Source: Fragilariopsis cylindrus CCMP1102
Taxonomy: Eukaryota; Bacillariophyta; Bacillariophyceae; Bacillariales; Bacillariaceae
Direction of reading: 5' to 3'
DNA length: 64,000 bases
Assembly: GCA_900095095.1 (NCBI GenBank)
Contig: FMBT01000393.1
Location: 1-64,000 of the forward strand
Notes under the pieces: generated by a model
Databases searched by the model: none
The model's input: only the letters and a program-made list of their open reading frames with translations
What the model was told of the DNA's origin: nothing
Position numbers and translations under genes: made by a program
Part shown: positions 42,453 to 55,183 of the stretch, piece by piece
Position numbering within the stretch: position 1 is the first letter of the stretch
Layout of the letters: every line of letters starts with the position of its first letter

Positions 42453-45400
42453 TTGATCGCCATGATGGGAGAGGAACATCGAGACCAATGTGACGGCAAT
42501 AATCGGTGTCGCCGCCTCCGATCAATTTCAATGAAAATAACACAACGACGTCATCCGTGTCATCCGTTCAAATTTGTAGTCCTCGCTCTACTGGTAGCCC
42601 TTCAGTCGTCTTGCTATTACGTAACCGTCCTTCAACGAGTTGACGCAACCAAGGAAGAAGGAACATCAGAAAACAATGATGAAGAGATGATAAACAAGCT
42701 GCGTGAATACCAATACCACCAATCGGATCCCATCGAAGACAGTTTATTTGATCCTCTGCAGGATGATCCCTCCTGTAGCCAAACGGAAGCAGACGATTGT
42801 CATTCACCTCCCCAATCTACTATCGAAGAAGAAATTGTAGAAAAGTTCGATCCTACGTGTTTCAAGGGGGCTGGAGACGACGACGAAGAAGAGGAAGATG
42901 AAAAGGATGAAAAAAACGTTCTACGAAAGCAACAACAAAAGCAGCAATGTGCGGCATCCGGTGGTAAAACGACAACGAAACGCGACAAGCATTGGGGGGA
43001 TGATCCCAAAACATTATCAATGCGTGATCAGTTGCGTGAACAATCGAAACATTCTATTACCGATTCACGTCCGCCTATCTTTTTGATGCCGGGTTTAGCC
43101 TCGACTCGACTGGTGGCATGGAAATTCAAGAAATGTGTCGGTGCGCTGTCGTCAGATATTAAGGTACAAGACAATGTTTGGCTCAACATCAACCTTGTGA
43201 TACGGATGGGAACAACAATTGATATTGATTGCTTGAAACAATGCCTCGAACTAGGTTTGAACCAATCCGATACCGATGATTGGGATATAGGTTGTAAGCT
43301 CCGTCCTGACGAAGGCCTAGATGCGATTGCGTCCTTAGCTCCAGGAGGAATCGGATCCGACTTGCTGATCGGTGGCACAAACACAGTGTACTCATGGCTC
43401 ATCCAATGGTTGGCAGACAATTTGGGGTATGATGTAACAAACATTATTGGATTGCCGTACGATTGGAGACTTTCGCCATCAGTTATGGAAACGCGGGATG
43501 GATTTCTTACTTTGACGAGAAAAAAGATCGAAGCAGCCGTGGCCTCTAACAAACACCCAGGAATAATGGTAGCGCATTCAATGGGCAATTTGATTTTTCG
43601 ATACTTCATTGAATGGCTGAGAGTCGAAATGAGAGAGGAAGCATTTCAAGGCTACATCAAACGAGCCAAACGAAAAAAACAGAGTTTGAAAAAGCAACAA
43701 CAACAGCATAAGCAAAAACAGCAGAATCAACAGCAACAGCAACAGAAACAACAAAACAAACAACACTCGTCATCGTCGCCACAGAAGAATGATGCAGAAG
43801 ATGCTTCTAGTTGGACGTCATCATATATGCCAGGGTGGATGACAGGAATCGCGGCAGATGTTAGTGCTGAGGTTGATGGGTGGTACGATTGGCTCACCGA
43901 TGAAGATGGTCACCCGACGAAGAAAGGGAGACCAGACAAAAATGCGCCCAGCGGAACTACAGCAAGCAATGGCAACGATAACGATGATGACGACGACGAT
44001 GATAATATGGAATATCGACGAAAACAATTCTGGGAGCTCGCTAAACTCGAGGGTGACGAAAAATGGATCGAATGGCTAGAGACACATATCTGGACATATG
44101 TAGGACTGAGTGCACCTATGCTGGGTGCATTGAATCCACTTCGAGCTGTCATCAGTGGGGAAAACATGGGATTGCCAATAAATGATGATATTGCTCGAGA
44201 AATGGAACTTACCTTTGGGTCGACTCATACGCTGAATCCCGTGTCCACTGACGCTGGTTTTTGTGACCAACGAGAGGGAGGAGAGTGGGGCGATGAGCCT
44301 AAAAGTAATTCAGATTCCGATGATAATGGATCAACCTTGGCTTGCCTGGACGACATTATGAATGACATTGAGCATAGTTCAGTCAATCGTGATCCTTGGA
44401 AAGATTTTCCAGCTTTGAAAGCTTTAATACGGGATCGCATCGATTGGAATACAGGTAAGCCCTTGATTGATATAGATATTGTTCACTGTAACAGTACGAA
44501 CAAAAATTCCTGTGAGACTACCGACCGTGTTGGAATTGGCGCAAAGGATGTGCAAGATGCGAGCATTTTTCAGATCTTTAATGATCTTTGGAAAGAAGAG
44601 GGATCACCTCTCATTATCAAGAAAGAGCAGTTAGAAGATTCCTATGTTAATTCAAAAGTTGTGAATATTTTGGATCATCCCTGGGATCGACCTCTTATTA
44701 AGCATGTCGTCATGGCGTATGGTTTGGATATCCCAACGGAAGTAGGATATTACTACTCGAAAAAGTATAACGTTGAGCACTCGAAAGATGACGAACCAAA
44801 AATTATAGATCGAAATGAAACAGAGATCCCCCAATTGAAAGCCGTTGTGTGGGAAAACCCTCGTGGTCTATTATCAATTGAGCAGGTTGAGGCCCCTCGT
44901 GGTAGTATCGGTGAGTACTTTATGAAAAAGAAGCCCAAAAGAGAACCACTTGAAGTAACGGTACCCGAGGCTCGTTTACAACACTGTGGCGATGGCTCGG
45001 TGCCATATATGTCGCTAAGTTGGGCACAGACATGGCTACTTCATGCGGCTAGAGCTAGGCGTTTTACGGAAGATCAAAATAATAGTGGCGACTACTATGC
45101 TAGGAATGCCTTGGATCACATCAGTATCAGCCACAGACCTCAGGGTGAAAGCGATTGGATAGAGGGTCCTGCGCCCGAAGAAGTGACAATTCTTGCAAAT
45201 GATGAACAAAAGGCAGATAGTGATACAGGCACCAGTCACCCCCACGGTACGCGTTATAAACCTTTTATGAAGAGGTATTACAACGTAGGAGTATCCCGAA
45301 CGACAGGCATCGAATATACAACGTCCATCATTGAAGCCATTGGTGTAGAACACAAAGAAACAACAAGGTAAGAAAAAGTATACAGCATGAGGACGACCAC

Positions 45401-45664
45401 GCATTGCATCCTGATTATTATTGAATCATTGATTTTCACTACCTAAAACAATAACAAAATAATAATCTCAAACTAACATTACATGCCTCTCTTAATTAAT
45501 TTTGTATGGATGATATAAACCTTTTAAGGAATTTCGATATTCTTGCGGGAGTCTTCACGGAAGTTTTGAATTACATGCACGACGATTTAGGCCTAATCTC
45601 AGACGATGAAACCGCATACTCTACGGAAGACGCCAATATTAATATAGATGATAAAAAACAGTAA
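42453..45664 (+). CDS. LCAT-family acyltransferase, probably phospholipid:diacylglycerol acyltransferase (PDAT)
   Basis: Two exons, 42453-45367 and 45529-45664; donor AAG|GTAAGA and acceptor TTTTAAG restore AGG and extend the protein by 45 residues (EVLNYMHDDLGLISDDE) to 1016 in all. PDAT moves an acyl group from a phospholipid to diacylglycerol, making triacylglycerol in the ER. An N-terminal anchor (FVVLALLVALQSSCYYVTV, about residues 45-63) precedes the lumenal domain. Family motifs: PPIFLMPGLASTRL, GYDVTNIIGLPYDWRL, the nucleophile VAHSMGNLIFRYF (Ser in AHSMG instead of the usual GHSMG), VGLSAPMLGALNPLRA, and GDGSVPYMSLSW with the probable Asp. A Lys/Gln-rich insert of about 100 residues interrupts the domain after the nucleophile. 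Confidence 0.9.
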
Positions 45665-46042
45665 ATTGTAATAATATTCCAGTAACACGACTACTTCAGA
45701 AACCATTATTATTTCTCGTAATATGAAATACAAAATATTTTTATTATAACGCACAAAATAATATGCAGTTTATACAGTACTGTAGATTTCTATCTACTAC
45801 TGCAGTGCTACAGGTTCCGTTTATGTTGTGTCCCGTAATAAGGTACTGTTTTTGGAACTGCTTGTTCCTAGCTGCGAATTTCTTGCTCTCTTTGTCTTGT
45901 TTTAAAAAGTTAGTTGTGTAAATGAATATTACTATAGTCATCATCACACAAAAGACGACCAACGTAATTACTTATTATTCAGTTACCACAACATAACATA
46001 CCGTTCTTCATTCTACCACCCATTATCAATCACTTCCACTAA
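45665..46042. other. Intergenic between convergent genes
   Basis: No feature recognised; the 72-codon minus-strand ORF with a hydrophobic start (45744-45962) has no other support. Confidence 0.5.
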
Positions 46043-47503
46043 TTACAACAATTTCAATTTTTCTAAACTCTTGAGTTCGTCTTGAATAGCCTTTTGTTTA
46101 CTAGAGAGCTCTTTTGATTCCCTATTCTTCTCAGACTTCAACTTGCCTGCTTGTTTTTCTAAAGCTTTGACCTTCTTTTCTTGTTCCTTTACTTGTTTTT
46201 TGACAGTCTTCTCATATTTTTCGAAATTTTTATTAGCCTTCTTGACAGTCTTTTCTGCCTTCTTAATAGCCTTTTGTGATTCCTTGACACCACCTTCAGA
46301 ATTCTTTACTGCCTTCGCAGTGGTATTAGCTGTCTTGGATGCATCACTGGAAGTCTTTTCCTTTCCCTTCAAAGCTTCCTTGAATTTGGCTGAATATTGA
46401 GAAAACGTGGGCGGAGAAAATAATAACAAAAAATATGAGACATAGAATTACAAAGAGGGAAGCATGTCGGGTCACAAACACATGGACGATTGATTGATTG
46501 ATTGATTTTACAAAACGAATATATCGCATTGCATTCTAACTCTTTCATTCAATGACTGACTGACATACATCAACTTATGATTAAGATGTATACCTATACT
46601 CTTTGAGTAACAGAGTGTTCGCATCATATAATCTTTTAACAACTATATTTCAAAACAGTATGAAAAGCGCGCAACGAATACACTTCAATATTCATCCATC
46701 ATGCCGTCGATCACAACCGAACACAAATAGAACGAAGCCATTTCGTTACTCCAACGAGTTTGTTTCTTTTTTATGGTGTTGTTCTCGTTTTCGTTCGTTT
46801 TTTTTTTCGTACCTGCATCAGCGGATAGTTCCTTAATAGCAGTCTGTGGCATCTTTTGTTTTTTAGCAGCCGATAATTTATCAGAGATTGCACCGTATTC
46901 TTTCTTGGCGGAAGCAGCATTTTTGGTTGCTGATTCTAATGCACTTGATGCCTTCGAATTAGCTGATTTTGCATCAGATGTTAATTTTTCATATGCCTTC
47001 AAGGTTTGTTTTGATAAATCTAGATTTTTATTTGATTTCTTTAAATCCTTTTCTTCAGCTGATATTTTTGGTGCCTCCTTCTTAGGTGCCTCCTTCTTAG
47101 GTGCCTGCTTCTTTGGTGCCTCCTTCTTTGGTGCCTCCTTCTTTGGTGCCTTTTTCTTCGCGTCTGGTTGCGTTGCCTGTTCAACAACGATCTTCTCAGC
47201 ATGTGCTGGTTGGACAAATGCAGTTGTATCAACTACTGCTACAGTTGATACAGCCAAGACGGATGCCATAAGAAGTGATGCAGCGGCATTGCCATTAATT
47301 TTAGGAAGAAAGTCGAAGTTATTGTTACTTTTTTCAACATCATCGGCATTATTATTAGCAAAGAGAGCCAATGAAGTCGGTCCACTGGCAGTACTAGTGC
47401 TACTAGCGACAGGAGCTGGAAGATTCCTTGGAGCAAATGCATGGGCGTCCTTTGTGGACATGACCAGGAAAACTCCTGTACTGGTGGCGATAGACAATTT
47501 CAT
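46043..47503 (-). CDS. Plastid (thylakoid-lumen-type) Lys-rich repeat and coiled-coil protein
   Basis: Two exons, 47503-46813 and 46389-46043 (GCAG|GTACGA to TTCAG|CC), giving 345 residues. Three targeting layers are visible. The first is a signal peptide ending KDAHAFAPRN, a near-perfect ASAFAP plastid motif. A Ser/Thr-rich transit peptide follows. Then comes a second hydrophobic segment (SLLMASVLAVSTVAVVD) ending QPAHA-EK, which looks like a lumenal cleavage site. Next comes a run of six APKKEAPKK/APKKQ units, then about 200 residues of Lys/Ala/Glu coiled coil. No enzyme domain is present. It may be a structural or nucleic-acid/pigment-protein-binding protein; the function is unknown. Confidence 0.8.
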
Positions 47504-48034
47504 TCTGAAGTTTTTGGTTTGTTAGTTGATATTTATCTATGAGGATTGAAAGGTGTTCAGTGATGAATGAGGGGTCTCTTGTATTTTGGTTTACTGTACG
47601 ACAACGGTCTGACTAAGAGGAACAGTAAGAGGATGGATCCGTGTTTAGATAAGATGCATCCTCATCGTTGTGCAATGAAATTTCGTGCATGGGGATTGGC
47701 TGTTGAACACGTACGCCACGTCGAACAAAAATTAGTATCTTTTTTCAGCGCTACATTGTACCACTGTACTGCTAATTCACAACAACAACAACAGATTTTC
47801 GTCCAAGATTTGCTTCATCATCCGAATGCTTTTTTGATTCACGAGTTGTACGTCACAGATTTCAAATGTCAAATTGGGATAATTAATCTCAATTATTTAA
47901 GGTTACGTAAAGTTACCCGAAAATCAATCTAAAAAAGATCACGATGACAATGTTAGGTTCCACAATAAAGGAGATCTCATTAGGAGTAATTTGAACAAGA
48001 GTCTATCCAACAAAGGAATCAAAATAGTCTAATA
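47504..48034. other. Divergent promoter region
   Basis: Lies between the lumen-type protein and PIG-M, which point away from each other. The plus-strand ORF at 47567-47932 is composed of leader-like sequence and matches nothing. Confidence 0.55.
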
Positions 48035-49629
48035 ATGAAAAAGGAGGTATCAGTGTCATTGACGGTACCAAGAAAGCCGCCCATTCTTATTCGTATTTTA
48101 TCCGATCCAGCTTACGCATCTTGGATTGGTTTATTTATAAGATTATTTTTGGCATGGTTCCTTCCATGGTTATTAGATGGTGGACGTCTTCTGCAAGGTG
48201 TTAGTTATACAGATATTGATTTTTTAGTTTTTACTGACGCTGCTGAATATATAAAACGTGGACTGTCACCATATGATAGACATACGTATAGGTATACACC
48301 ATTCTTAGCAGAATTATTATCAAGATTCCCACACAAAGAATATGGACGGTATTTATTTTGTATAGCAGATGCATTTTGTGGATATATTATATTACATGAA
48401 CGACGCGCTCGTCGAAGGAAACCTCAACAACAACAGCAACAAGAAGAAAAAATAAAATGGTTCTCCGTTGAATTAGTAGACGCAATGTGGTGGCTATACA
48501 ATCCACTTGCTATCAATATTTGTACAAGAGGTTCATCGGAATCACTTATGGTTCTTTTACCAGTCTTGTTAACCTTTTGGATAGCAACGAGTCAGGAACG
48601 ACGAAAACAACAACAACGACAACAACAACCGCATAATGCAGATGAAGATGATAACAATGACGGCACTGCAACATATTTGCAAATACTTTTAGCTGGAATA
48701 TGTCATGGTGTTGCTGTTCATTCCAAACTATATCCTATAATTTATTCATTATCATACATGGCATACTTTGCTACGTCTCCCCGAACGACAACGCCAACGA
48801 CAAAGAAAACAGGGAACTTTCCATGGACGCAACCATATAGATTAATCCGTCTTGTGAAGTTATGGATTGGTCGATTACTGTTTTCATCCAAACCTCTACT
48901 CTTTTTGGTTACATTTATCAGTACATTTGGTTTATTAACATGGTTAGCAGTATATATCTATGGAGAAATAGCATTACAAGAAGGTCTTTTATATCACTTT
49001 TCACGTGTCGATCATAGGCATAATTATTCTATGTACTGGTATTGGATATACCTTGCTCGTGGACGAACAGCAGATGCTGCTGCTACTATGATGAGCAGTT
49101 CTGCCACTGCTACTGCTACTATTGAAACCGCATCTAGTTTGTTTTCACTTGCGACCTTAGGTCGACTATTATTGGTACCACAAGCACTTTTATTAGCGTA
49201 CAGTAGTTTGGGTATGGCTCCACATGAGGGTCAATTGGGATTGACTCTTTTCGTTCAGACTTATCTATTTGTTACACACAATAAGGTCATAACGGCACAA
49301 TATTTTACCTGGTATCTATGTTTACTGCCGTTGTGTAATAGTGGTGGTGGGGGTAGTCTTCATCATCTCGGAAAATTGTAAAGGCATTGATCTTGCTAAT
49401 AATTTCGATTCTACTTTGGTTAGGTTCAGCTTATGGGTTAGAAATGCAAGGATTGGCTTTCCATCGAATTGTATGGTTGGCATCAGTTTTATACTTTTTT
49501 GCCAACGTGAATCTTATGGGATCACTATTACAACACTTCGTAGGTAGTAAACGTATTAGTGACAACGACAGCAATAATAGCAACAAAACACCTACGCGTG
49601 CTGGGGACGATTCAAAAAAGAAGAACTAA
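48035..49629 (+). CDS. PIGM: GPI mannosyltransferase 1 (PIG-M), with one-base frame break
   Basis: Adds the first mannose to GlcN-acyl-PI from dolichol-phosphate-mannose on the ER lumenal side. Multi-pass protein of about 531 residues if the frame is repaired. Signatures: YTDIDFLVFTDAAEYIKRG (the DxD-type loop), SPYDRHTYRYTPFLA, YNPLAINICTRGSSESL, AVHSKLYPIIY, HFSRVDHRHNYSMYWYWIY and the QYFTWYLCLLPL end. The frame then stops at 49379-49381, but the conserved last helices (GSAYGLEMQGLAFHRIVWLA) continue in another frame. One extra base within the A run at 49372-49375 would rejoin them. It is either an assembly or natural one-base deletion; no intron fits. Gln and Asn tracts lie in cytosolic loops. 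Confidence 0.88.
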
Positions 49630-49806
49630 CAACTACTAATCAATTAGATAACTGATTAATCCAATACAGTACCCATTATGATGATAGCAATATTATCCCT
49701 AAAGAAACACTCTCAACGCTCACATCACAATAGATTCGCTAAAATTACAGACTACGAAAAAAGGTGTTTTGTAGCATATACAATAAAGATATTTTTATTT
49801 AGTGAA

Positions 49807-52800
49807 TTAATCTTCACCAGTCACAGGGACTGGTTCTTCAGTATCAGCCTCTTCTTCTACGTCGGCTGCTTCTTCTTCGTCGTCGGCTGCTTCTTCTTCG
49901 TCATCGTCTTCTTCCAACAGCGAATCTTCCCTAGCCTGATCCCTAGCAGCTTCGTCAATGTCGTATTTGTTTTCATCGGCACCTGAACCACCAGCGCCCC
50001 ATGATGCTTTTTGTTTGGCTGTAAATTCGTCGTACTGCGCTATGATGTCAGGTGTCACAGATCGACGGGCCTTGCTCATAGAGGCTTCGAAATGAACCTT
50101 CGTGATAGCGGGGACAGGATCGGGTAGGTCGTCACATTCTTGCTGGGTGATTTCACCCGCTTCAACCCGTTTTTGACGTTCGATACCGTGTTTAATACTA
50201 TCACGAATCGCGTTCTTAGCCGCTCGTTGACATATTTCCGTGATATCGGCACCCGAAAATCCGTCGGTGGCATCTGCTAGTTGATCTATACTGATATCAT
50301 CACCAATCGGAGACTTGCGTAGATTGGCCTTGAAGATGGAAACTCTAGATTCACGGTCTGGAAGAGGAATGTAAATCAATTGATCCAATCGACCAGGTCG
50401 CATGATACCCGGATCCAAAATATCGGGACGGTTTGTAGCTCCGATGATGAAGAGTGTCTTACCAGAACCCATACCATCAATTTCTGACAAGATCTGGTTA
50501 ATCACACGATCACTCGTATCAGAAGAACCACTACCTCCAGAGCCACGGGCTCTGGCAATGGAATCCATCTCATCGAAAAACAAAATACAAGGACTCGCCG
50601 CACGGGCCTTGTCGAACAAGTTACGCACATTTGCTTCGGAACCACCGAAGTACATATTTAGAAGTTCTGGTCCTTTCACACTGATAAAGTTAGCACCACA
50701 TTCGCTGGCAATGGCTTTCGCCATCAAGGTCTTACCACAACCGGGAGGACCGTAAAATAAGACACCACGTGAAGCTTGCATACCAAACCTTTCGAACAGA
50801 TGACGATGCTCGATGGGATACCGAACCATTTCCTGCAATTCAAGTTTGGTTTCTTCCAATCCACCAATATCGGCCCACTTAACATCGGGAATCTCGATCT
50901 TATTATCTCGAAGTGTACTGGGGTCGCAGGTTCCGAGGGCGTGATTAAAATGATCGTTCGTTACTCGAAGGACGTCTAGGGCCTCGTCGGGGATAGGATC
51001 TTCGCTATCGATATCGAGAGTATCGAGGTTAGATCGGATACATTGAAGAGCTGCTTCCAAAGTGAGTTGTTGGATATCGGCTCCAACGTAACCGTGTGTA
51101 TCACGAGCGATCTGGAAGAGGTCGACGTCGACGTCTAGTTGCATATCCTTTGTCTTGATCTTCAGAATTTCGTGTCTACCCTCTTCATCGGGAGCTGCGA
51201 TTTCCAATTCACGATCAAAGCGTCCCGGTCGTCGAAGAGCAGATTCAATGACATTAGGACGATTTGTAGCTCCAATAACCATAACATTAGAGTTTGTTTT
51301 AAGTGAATCCATCAAGGTTAATAGCTGCGAGACTACACGTTTTTCGGTTTCTCCCTGAGCCTGGTCACGTTTGGGGGCGATCGAATCAAGTTCGTCCATA
51401 AAAATGATTGCGGGGGCATTTTGTTGGGCCTCTTCGAAAGCTAGTCGCAAATTGGCCTCCGATTCGCCACCCTTGCTTGCCATAATTTCAGGACCATTGA
51501 TAACAACGACGTACGCTCCAGTTTCTTCGACCAAAGCGTTAGCGATCAATGTTTTTCCACTACCAGGTGGACCGTGTAGCAAAATACCCTTGGGTGTAGG
51601 TACACCGGCCGTCGTCCAGAGTTCTGGGAATCGAAGTGGTAATTCCACCAATTCTCTCATTAATTTCGTCGCCGATTCGAGTCCACCAACGGAATCATAT
51701 CCTAATCCCATTGCCGGACGGGGAGCACTACCCCCCACAACCGCGTGTGTCTGTGCCGTCAACTCTCCAGCCACGGTCGATTCTGCTTTTTCTTTTGTTT
51801 CTTCTTCAGATAATTCCTTCTCCTTTTCTTCATCATCTGTAGCACCTTCGATTGTCATATGTGTTACTAAAAATTCTAATTTTCGTCCACTATCGTCTAC
51901 CAAAATTAAAAGCTGTCCACGTTTCAACAATCCCCCAGTTTCTTCAAGGTATGGTGCTATGAATCTTTCATGGATTTCTTCATCAGAGATAGTACCCTCC
52001 AACGACTCTAAGGCCAACATGGAATCTTCGATGGGAGAAAATGTTAACGAATCAACCGTCGGAACGGTATTGGTTTCGACTAACACCAAATCACCACTGT
52101 GGGAACCCTCATTTTCCTTTTCAGTTACGCCTATCGGGACGATCTTGATTTTGTCTCCCTTACGTAATCGTAAATTCTTAGCGACATTCTCCGATATGGT
52201 ACAAACCGATAATGACGGTTCATTCTTTTTCTTTTGTTTCTTCGCCTTTTGTTGTACTTGAACTCTTCCGTATGTGGCATTTCGTCGTCTTCCGATGACA
52301 GCTACAACTTCTCCCTTCGATACACCGAGTTCTTTCGCCTTCTTAGCTGATAAGGTAACGACCGAATCTGACACCGCCGTGGGCTTTATAATAAGAGTAA
52401 TAATTCATTAAGGTGAGCAGTATAAATCCAGAGGAAATACATAGTGTGAGAAAAATAACTAGAATGTATGTGTAAATTGAATTTTGTCTTTAAATAACAC
52501 AGCCAAACTCGAAAAGTTAAATTCGCTACGCGAAATAGAGCACTTACTTGATCCGCGGGGGTCAATGCAACTTCTAGGAGCCCTGGGAGATACAGGACTT
52601 CTGCTTCGGCATCGGCTTCTTCATCCGTTGTATCGCTGTCATCGGCAATTTTTTCTTCTCCTGGGGCAGCACCTCCTCGTGAGAGATTATTTATTATTGA
52701 GCGAGACAAGAGTAGGCTCTTTTTCGATGATCCAGCGGAGGATTCTTGATGAAGTTGTGATGACGTTCTACGGAAAAACGCAGGAGTTCTCGCTTCGACG

Positions 52801-52880
52801 CCGAATTCATCATGTCGATCGGCCATGAGTGCCGCTACCAAGACGACTCCTGCCGGAATTGCCAACGATCGAAACAACAT
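49807..52880 (-). CDS. sCDC48: Cdc48/p97 AAA ATPase with bipartite leader (symbiont-type, SELMA)
   Basis: Exon 1 52880-52548 and exon 2 52383-49807 join in phase 0 (LTPADQ-PTAVSDSVVT), 969 residues. Exon 1 starts MLFRSLAIPAGVVLVAALMA, a signal peptide. A basic Ser-rich transit-like stretch (ARTPAFFRRTSSQ) and an acidic linker follow. Exon 2 is a full p97: N domain, D1 with Walker A GPPGSGKT and Walker B IIFMDELDSIAPKR, D2 with GPPGCGKT and ILFFDEMDSIARA, and both arginine-finger RPGRFD/RPGRLD blocks. The residue after the signal is not aromatic, so it should stay in the periplastidal space rather than the stroma. There sCdc48 drives preprotein import through the SELMA translocon. The acidic C-terminus lacks the usual cytosolic DDLY ending. 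Cytosolic Cdc48 has no such leader. Confidence 0.93.
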
Positions 52881-53367
52881 ACTTTTGATGATAAATACAA
52901 AGTTTTTTTTATCTATTAGGATTGGTGTTTCTTTTTCTCCTCTCTCGTTTCTTAACTTGTGATGATACAAGTTGAAGGAACTAGTGTTAACTTAGTAATC
53001 ACCAACGTTTTGTTGTTTTTTGTCGTCGAGATGTTTCGAAGTGATGGGTTTGTGCGGTTTGAGACAAAGAGAGTTTTCCATGTTCCATGTGGCACAATAT
53101 TTTTAATGGAGATAAACGTCAGTCACGGATTTACGTATCCTATTAGTCACGAGTATAGTACTGATTTAGACTCGTTTTCTTTTGAATTGGATGGCCCTGC
53201 TGATGGATTTTTTGAACACGAAGATTGTTGCAAATTCTTTCATAAAACATAAATTTCTATTATCTTACAATCTACAATCTTGTGTACAATATGATACTTG
53301 ACGAAGTAAGATACAATTCTTGTCAAGCAAAGCAAAGAAAAGAGCCGACAGGTAAAAGCAATAAATT
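52881..53367. other. Divergent region upstream of Cdc48
   Basis: A plus-strand ORF (52959-53252, 97 codons) lies here but shows no family motif; it starts within the Cdc48 leader region. Likely non-coding. Confidence 0.5.
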
Positions 53368-55022
53368 ATGCGACAAAGAGTTCTTGGTAAGAATTACAGT
53401 AGAACACGAACCATATTTATGCTCCAAGCAATCACAACTTTACGTTTCGCATCATCGATGACAATTCAATCTCCAAAAACTCTCCTCCCGTACATAGCTC
53501 CAACCTTTGCTAGACATTTTAAGAACGTACCAAAGTACCGACTTAAACTTGCTAATCTACCTACACCATTGCAAGAAGTAGTGCTTAATGGTAGCAGTGT
53601 CCTTCAGCCTCTTCGTGATCTAGATATCCAGTTAATTATCAAGAGAGATGACATGACAGCGGGAACAGAGTTAGGCGGGAATAAGGTTCGGAAATTAGAA
53701 TTTTTACTTGCTGATGCTCTAGATGGAGGTTATGACTCTGTTATTACGATTGGTGGTGAACAAAGTAATCACTGTAGAGCTACGGTAAGTTTTTTTCTCT
53801 ATCTAACTGTCTCTTTTGAACTTTTTTACGAAACAATAAATCTGGGGGCTCAATTTATTTTTATATTTTCTCAAGGCTACTGCATGTCGAATGATCGGAC
53901 TTGAACCTCATCTTATTCTTCGAACAGGAAGAGCAAATGAAGTTGAAGCCAACAAGTCCCAAGATGAAAATGATGACTCATTTGGGTACGTTGGAAATAT
54001 TTTGTTTGATCGGATGGTGGGTTCTACCATACATACCTGTACGCCTGGAGAGTATGGTCGTTTCGGAAGTCCAGCACTTGTTCAATCATTATGTGATGAT
54101 CTTGAATCGCCATCATATGATGTTGGAGAGAGGAAAAACAAAAGAAGGTTTACCAAATACCAGTCGGTGGATCAAATGGACTAGGGAGTAAGTCAACCAA
54201 ACAAATTGTGCCACACACACATACACACACACTGTGTTTCATCCCGTGGACCATTCTCAATCATTGTCTCTTCATTCACTTCTTTATCTTATTTTTTGGA
54301 CTGAGTAGCTTGGGGATATATTGAAGCAGTAGACGAATTTATGCATCAATTAGATTCCTGTGATGAAAAGATCGATCACGTTGTATTTGCTAGTGGAAGT
54401 GGAGGGACTGCGGCGGGGATTTCTCTTGGATTAACGATGGCTTACCATCAAAATGAAAACATGCCTGGTTTGCCAAAGATACACGCTGTAGGAGTATGTG
54501 ACAATCCTGACTATTTCTACGACACGATCACCACTATAGCGAAAGATATGGATATAGATTTTCATCATTTTATGAATTCTCCGAAGGAAAAATCAAGTCT
54601 GATACTTCTATCGAGATTTTGTTCGAGATCACTTAATCGTCCATCAGGGTAAAGGTCAAGGCTATGCATCAAGTACTGCAGAAGAACTTGATTTTATCAT
54701 ACAGTTCGCCGTGGAAACAGGTATTTGCCTTGACCCGGTCTATTCGGGAAAAGCGTTGTATCAATTTATGAAAGAGATAGAAGAGAATCCAGACTCGTAT
54801 CGAAATAAACGGATTGTATTTTGGCATACGGGTGGTTCTCTCGGTAATTTTGAGAAAATAGATGCTTTACGTGCTAAATTACAATCCGTATCAACAGTAA
54901 GAGGATGGACGTTTATGGTAGGAGGTAAATTAGAATATCTGATACTACTCTATATAGTACTCCCTAGTTTTACGTATTACCATTTGTACTGGAATATAGA
55001 AGCCCTTGATGACAATACGTAA
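53368..55022 (+). pseudogene. D-cysteine desulfhydrase / ACC-deaminase-like PLP enzyme, frame broken
   Basis: Three exons by splice sites: 53368-53784, 53876-54187 and 54309 to about 55022. The family is clear: [28 protein letters not shown] (PLP lysine), [63 protein letters not shown] and FWHTGGSLG. It would break D-cysteine (or ACC) to pyruvate or oxobutyrate plus ammonia. The frame is lost at least twice: near 54134-54138 before YQIPVGG, and around 54588-54620 before VRDHLIVHQ. Adding one base to each of three homopolymers (A at 54134-54138, A at 54588-54592, T at 54617-54620) would restore every conserved block. It is therefore either a young pseudogene or an assembly artefact. Start Met choice is uncertain. 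Confidence 0.8.
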
Positions 55023-55143
55023 CGTCTGCTCAATCATCCCATGACGACCATGATAGCATGCGTTTTTGGTTACTGGAGAGTAGTTGATCCAAAATACTCT
55101 GCTGTCGTTGTATCAGTCTAGACATGTTACGTATGACACAGTG

Positions 55144-55183
<40 letters not shown>

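Noticed and set aside
45744-45962. 72-codon ORF with a hydrophobic N-terminus
   Set aside because: Short 3'-flank ORF in a convergent gap; hydrophobicity alone is expected from T-rich DNA.
47567-47932. 121-codon plus-strand ORF before PIG-M
   Set aside because: Lies in a divergent promoter, no motif, odd composition; probably leader sequence.
49340-49381. Classic slippery-site frameshift in PIG-M
   Set aside because: Slipping at the TGGGGGT run meets a TAG at 49354-49356 in the new frame, and there is no heptamer of the X-XXY-YYZ form at the A run.
52959-53252. 97-codon ORF upstream of Cdc48
   Set aside because: Overlaps the Cdc48 leader region antisense and matches no family.
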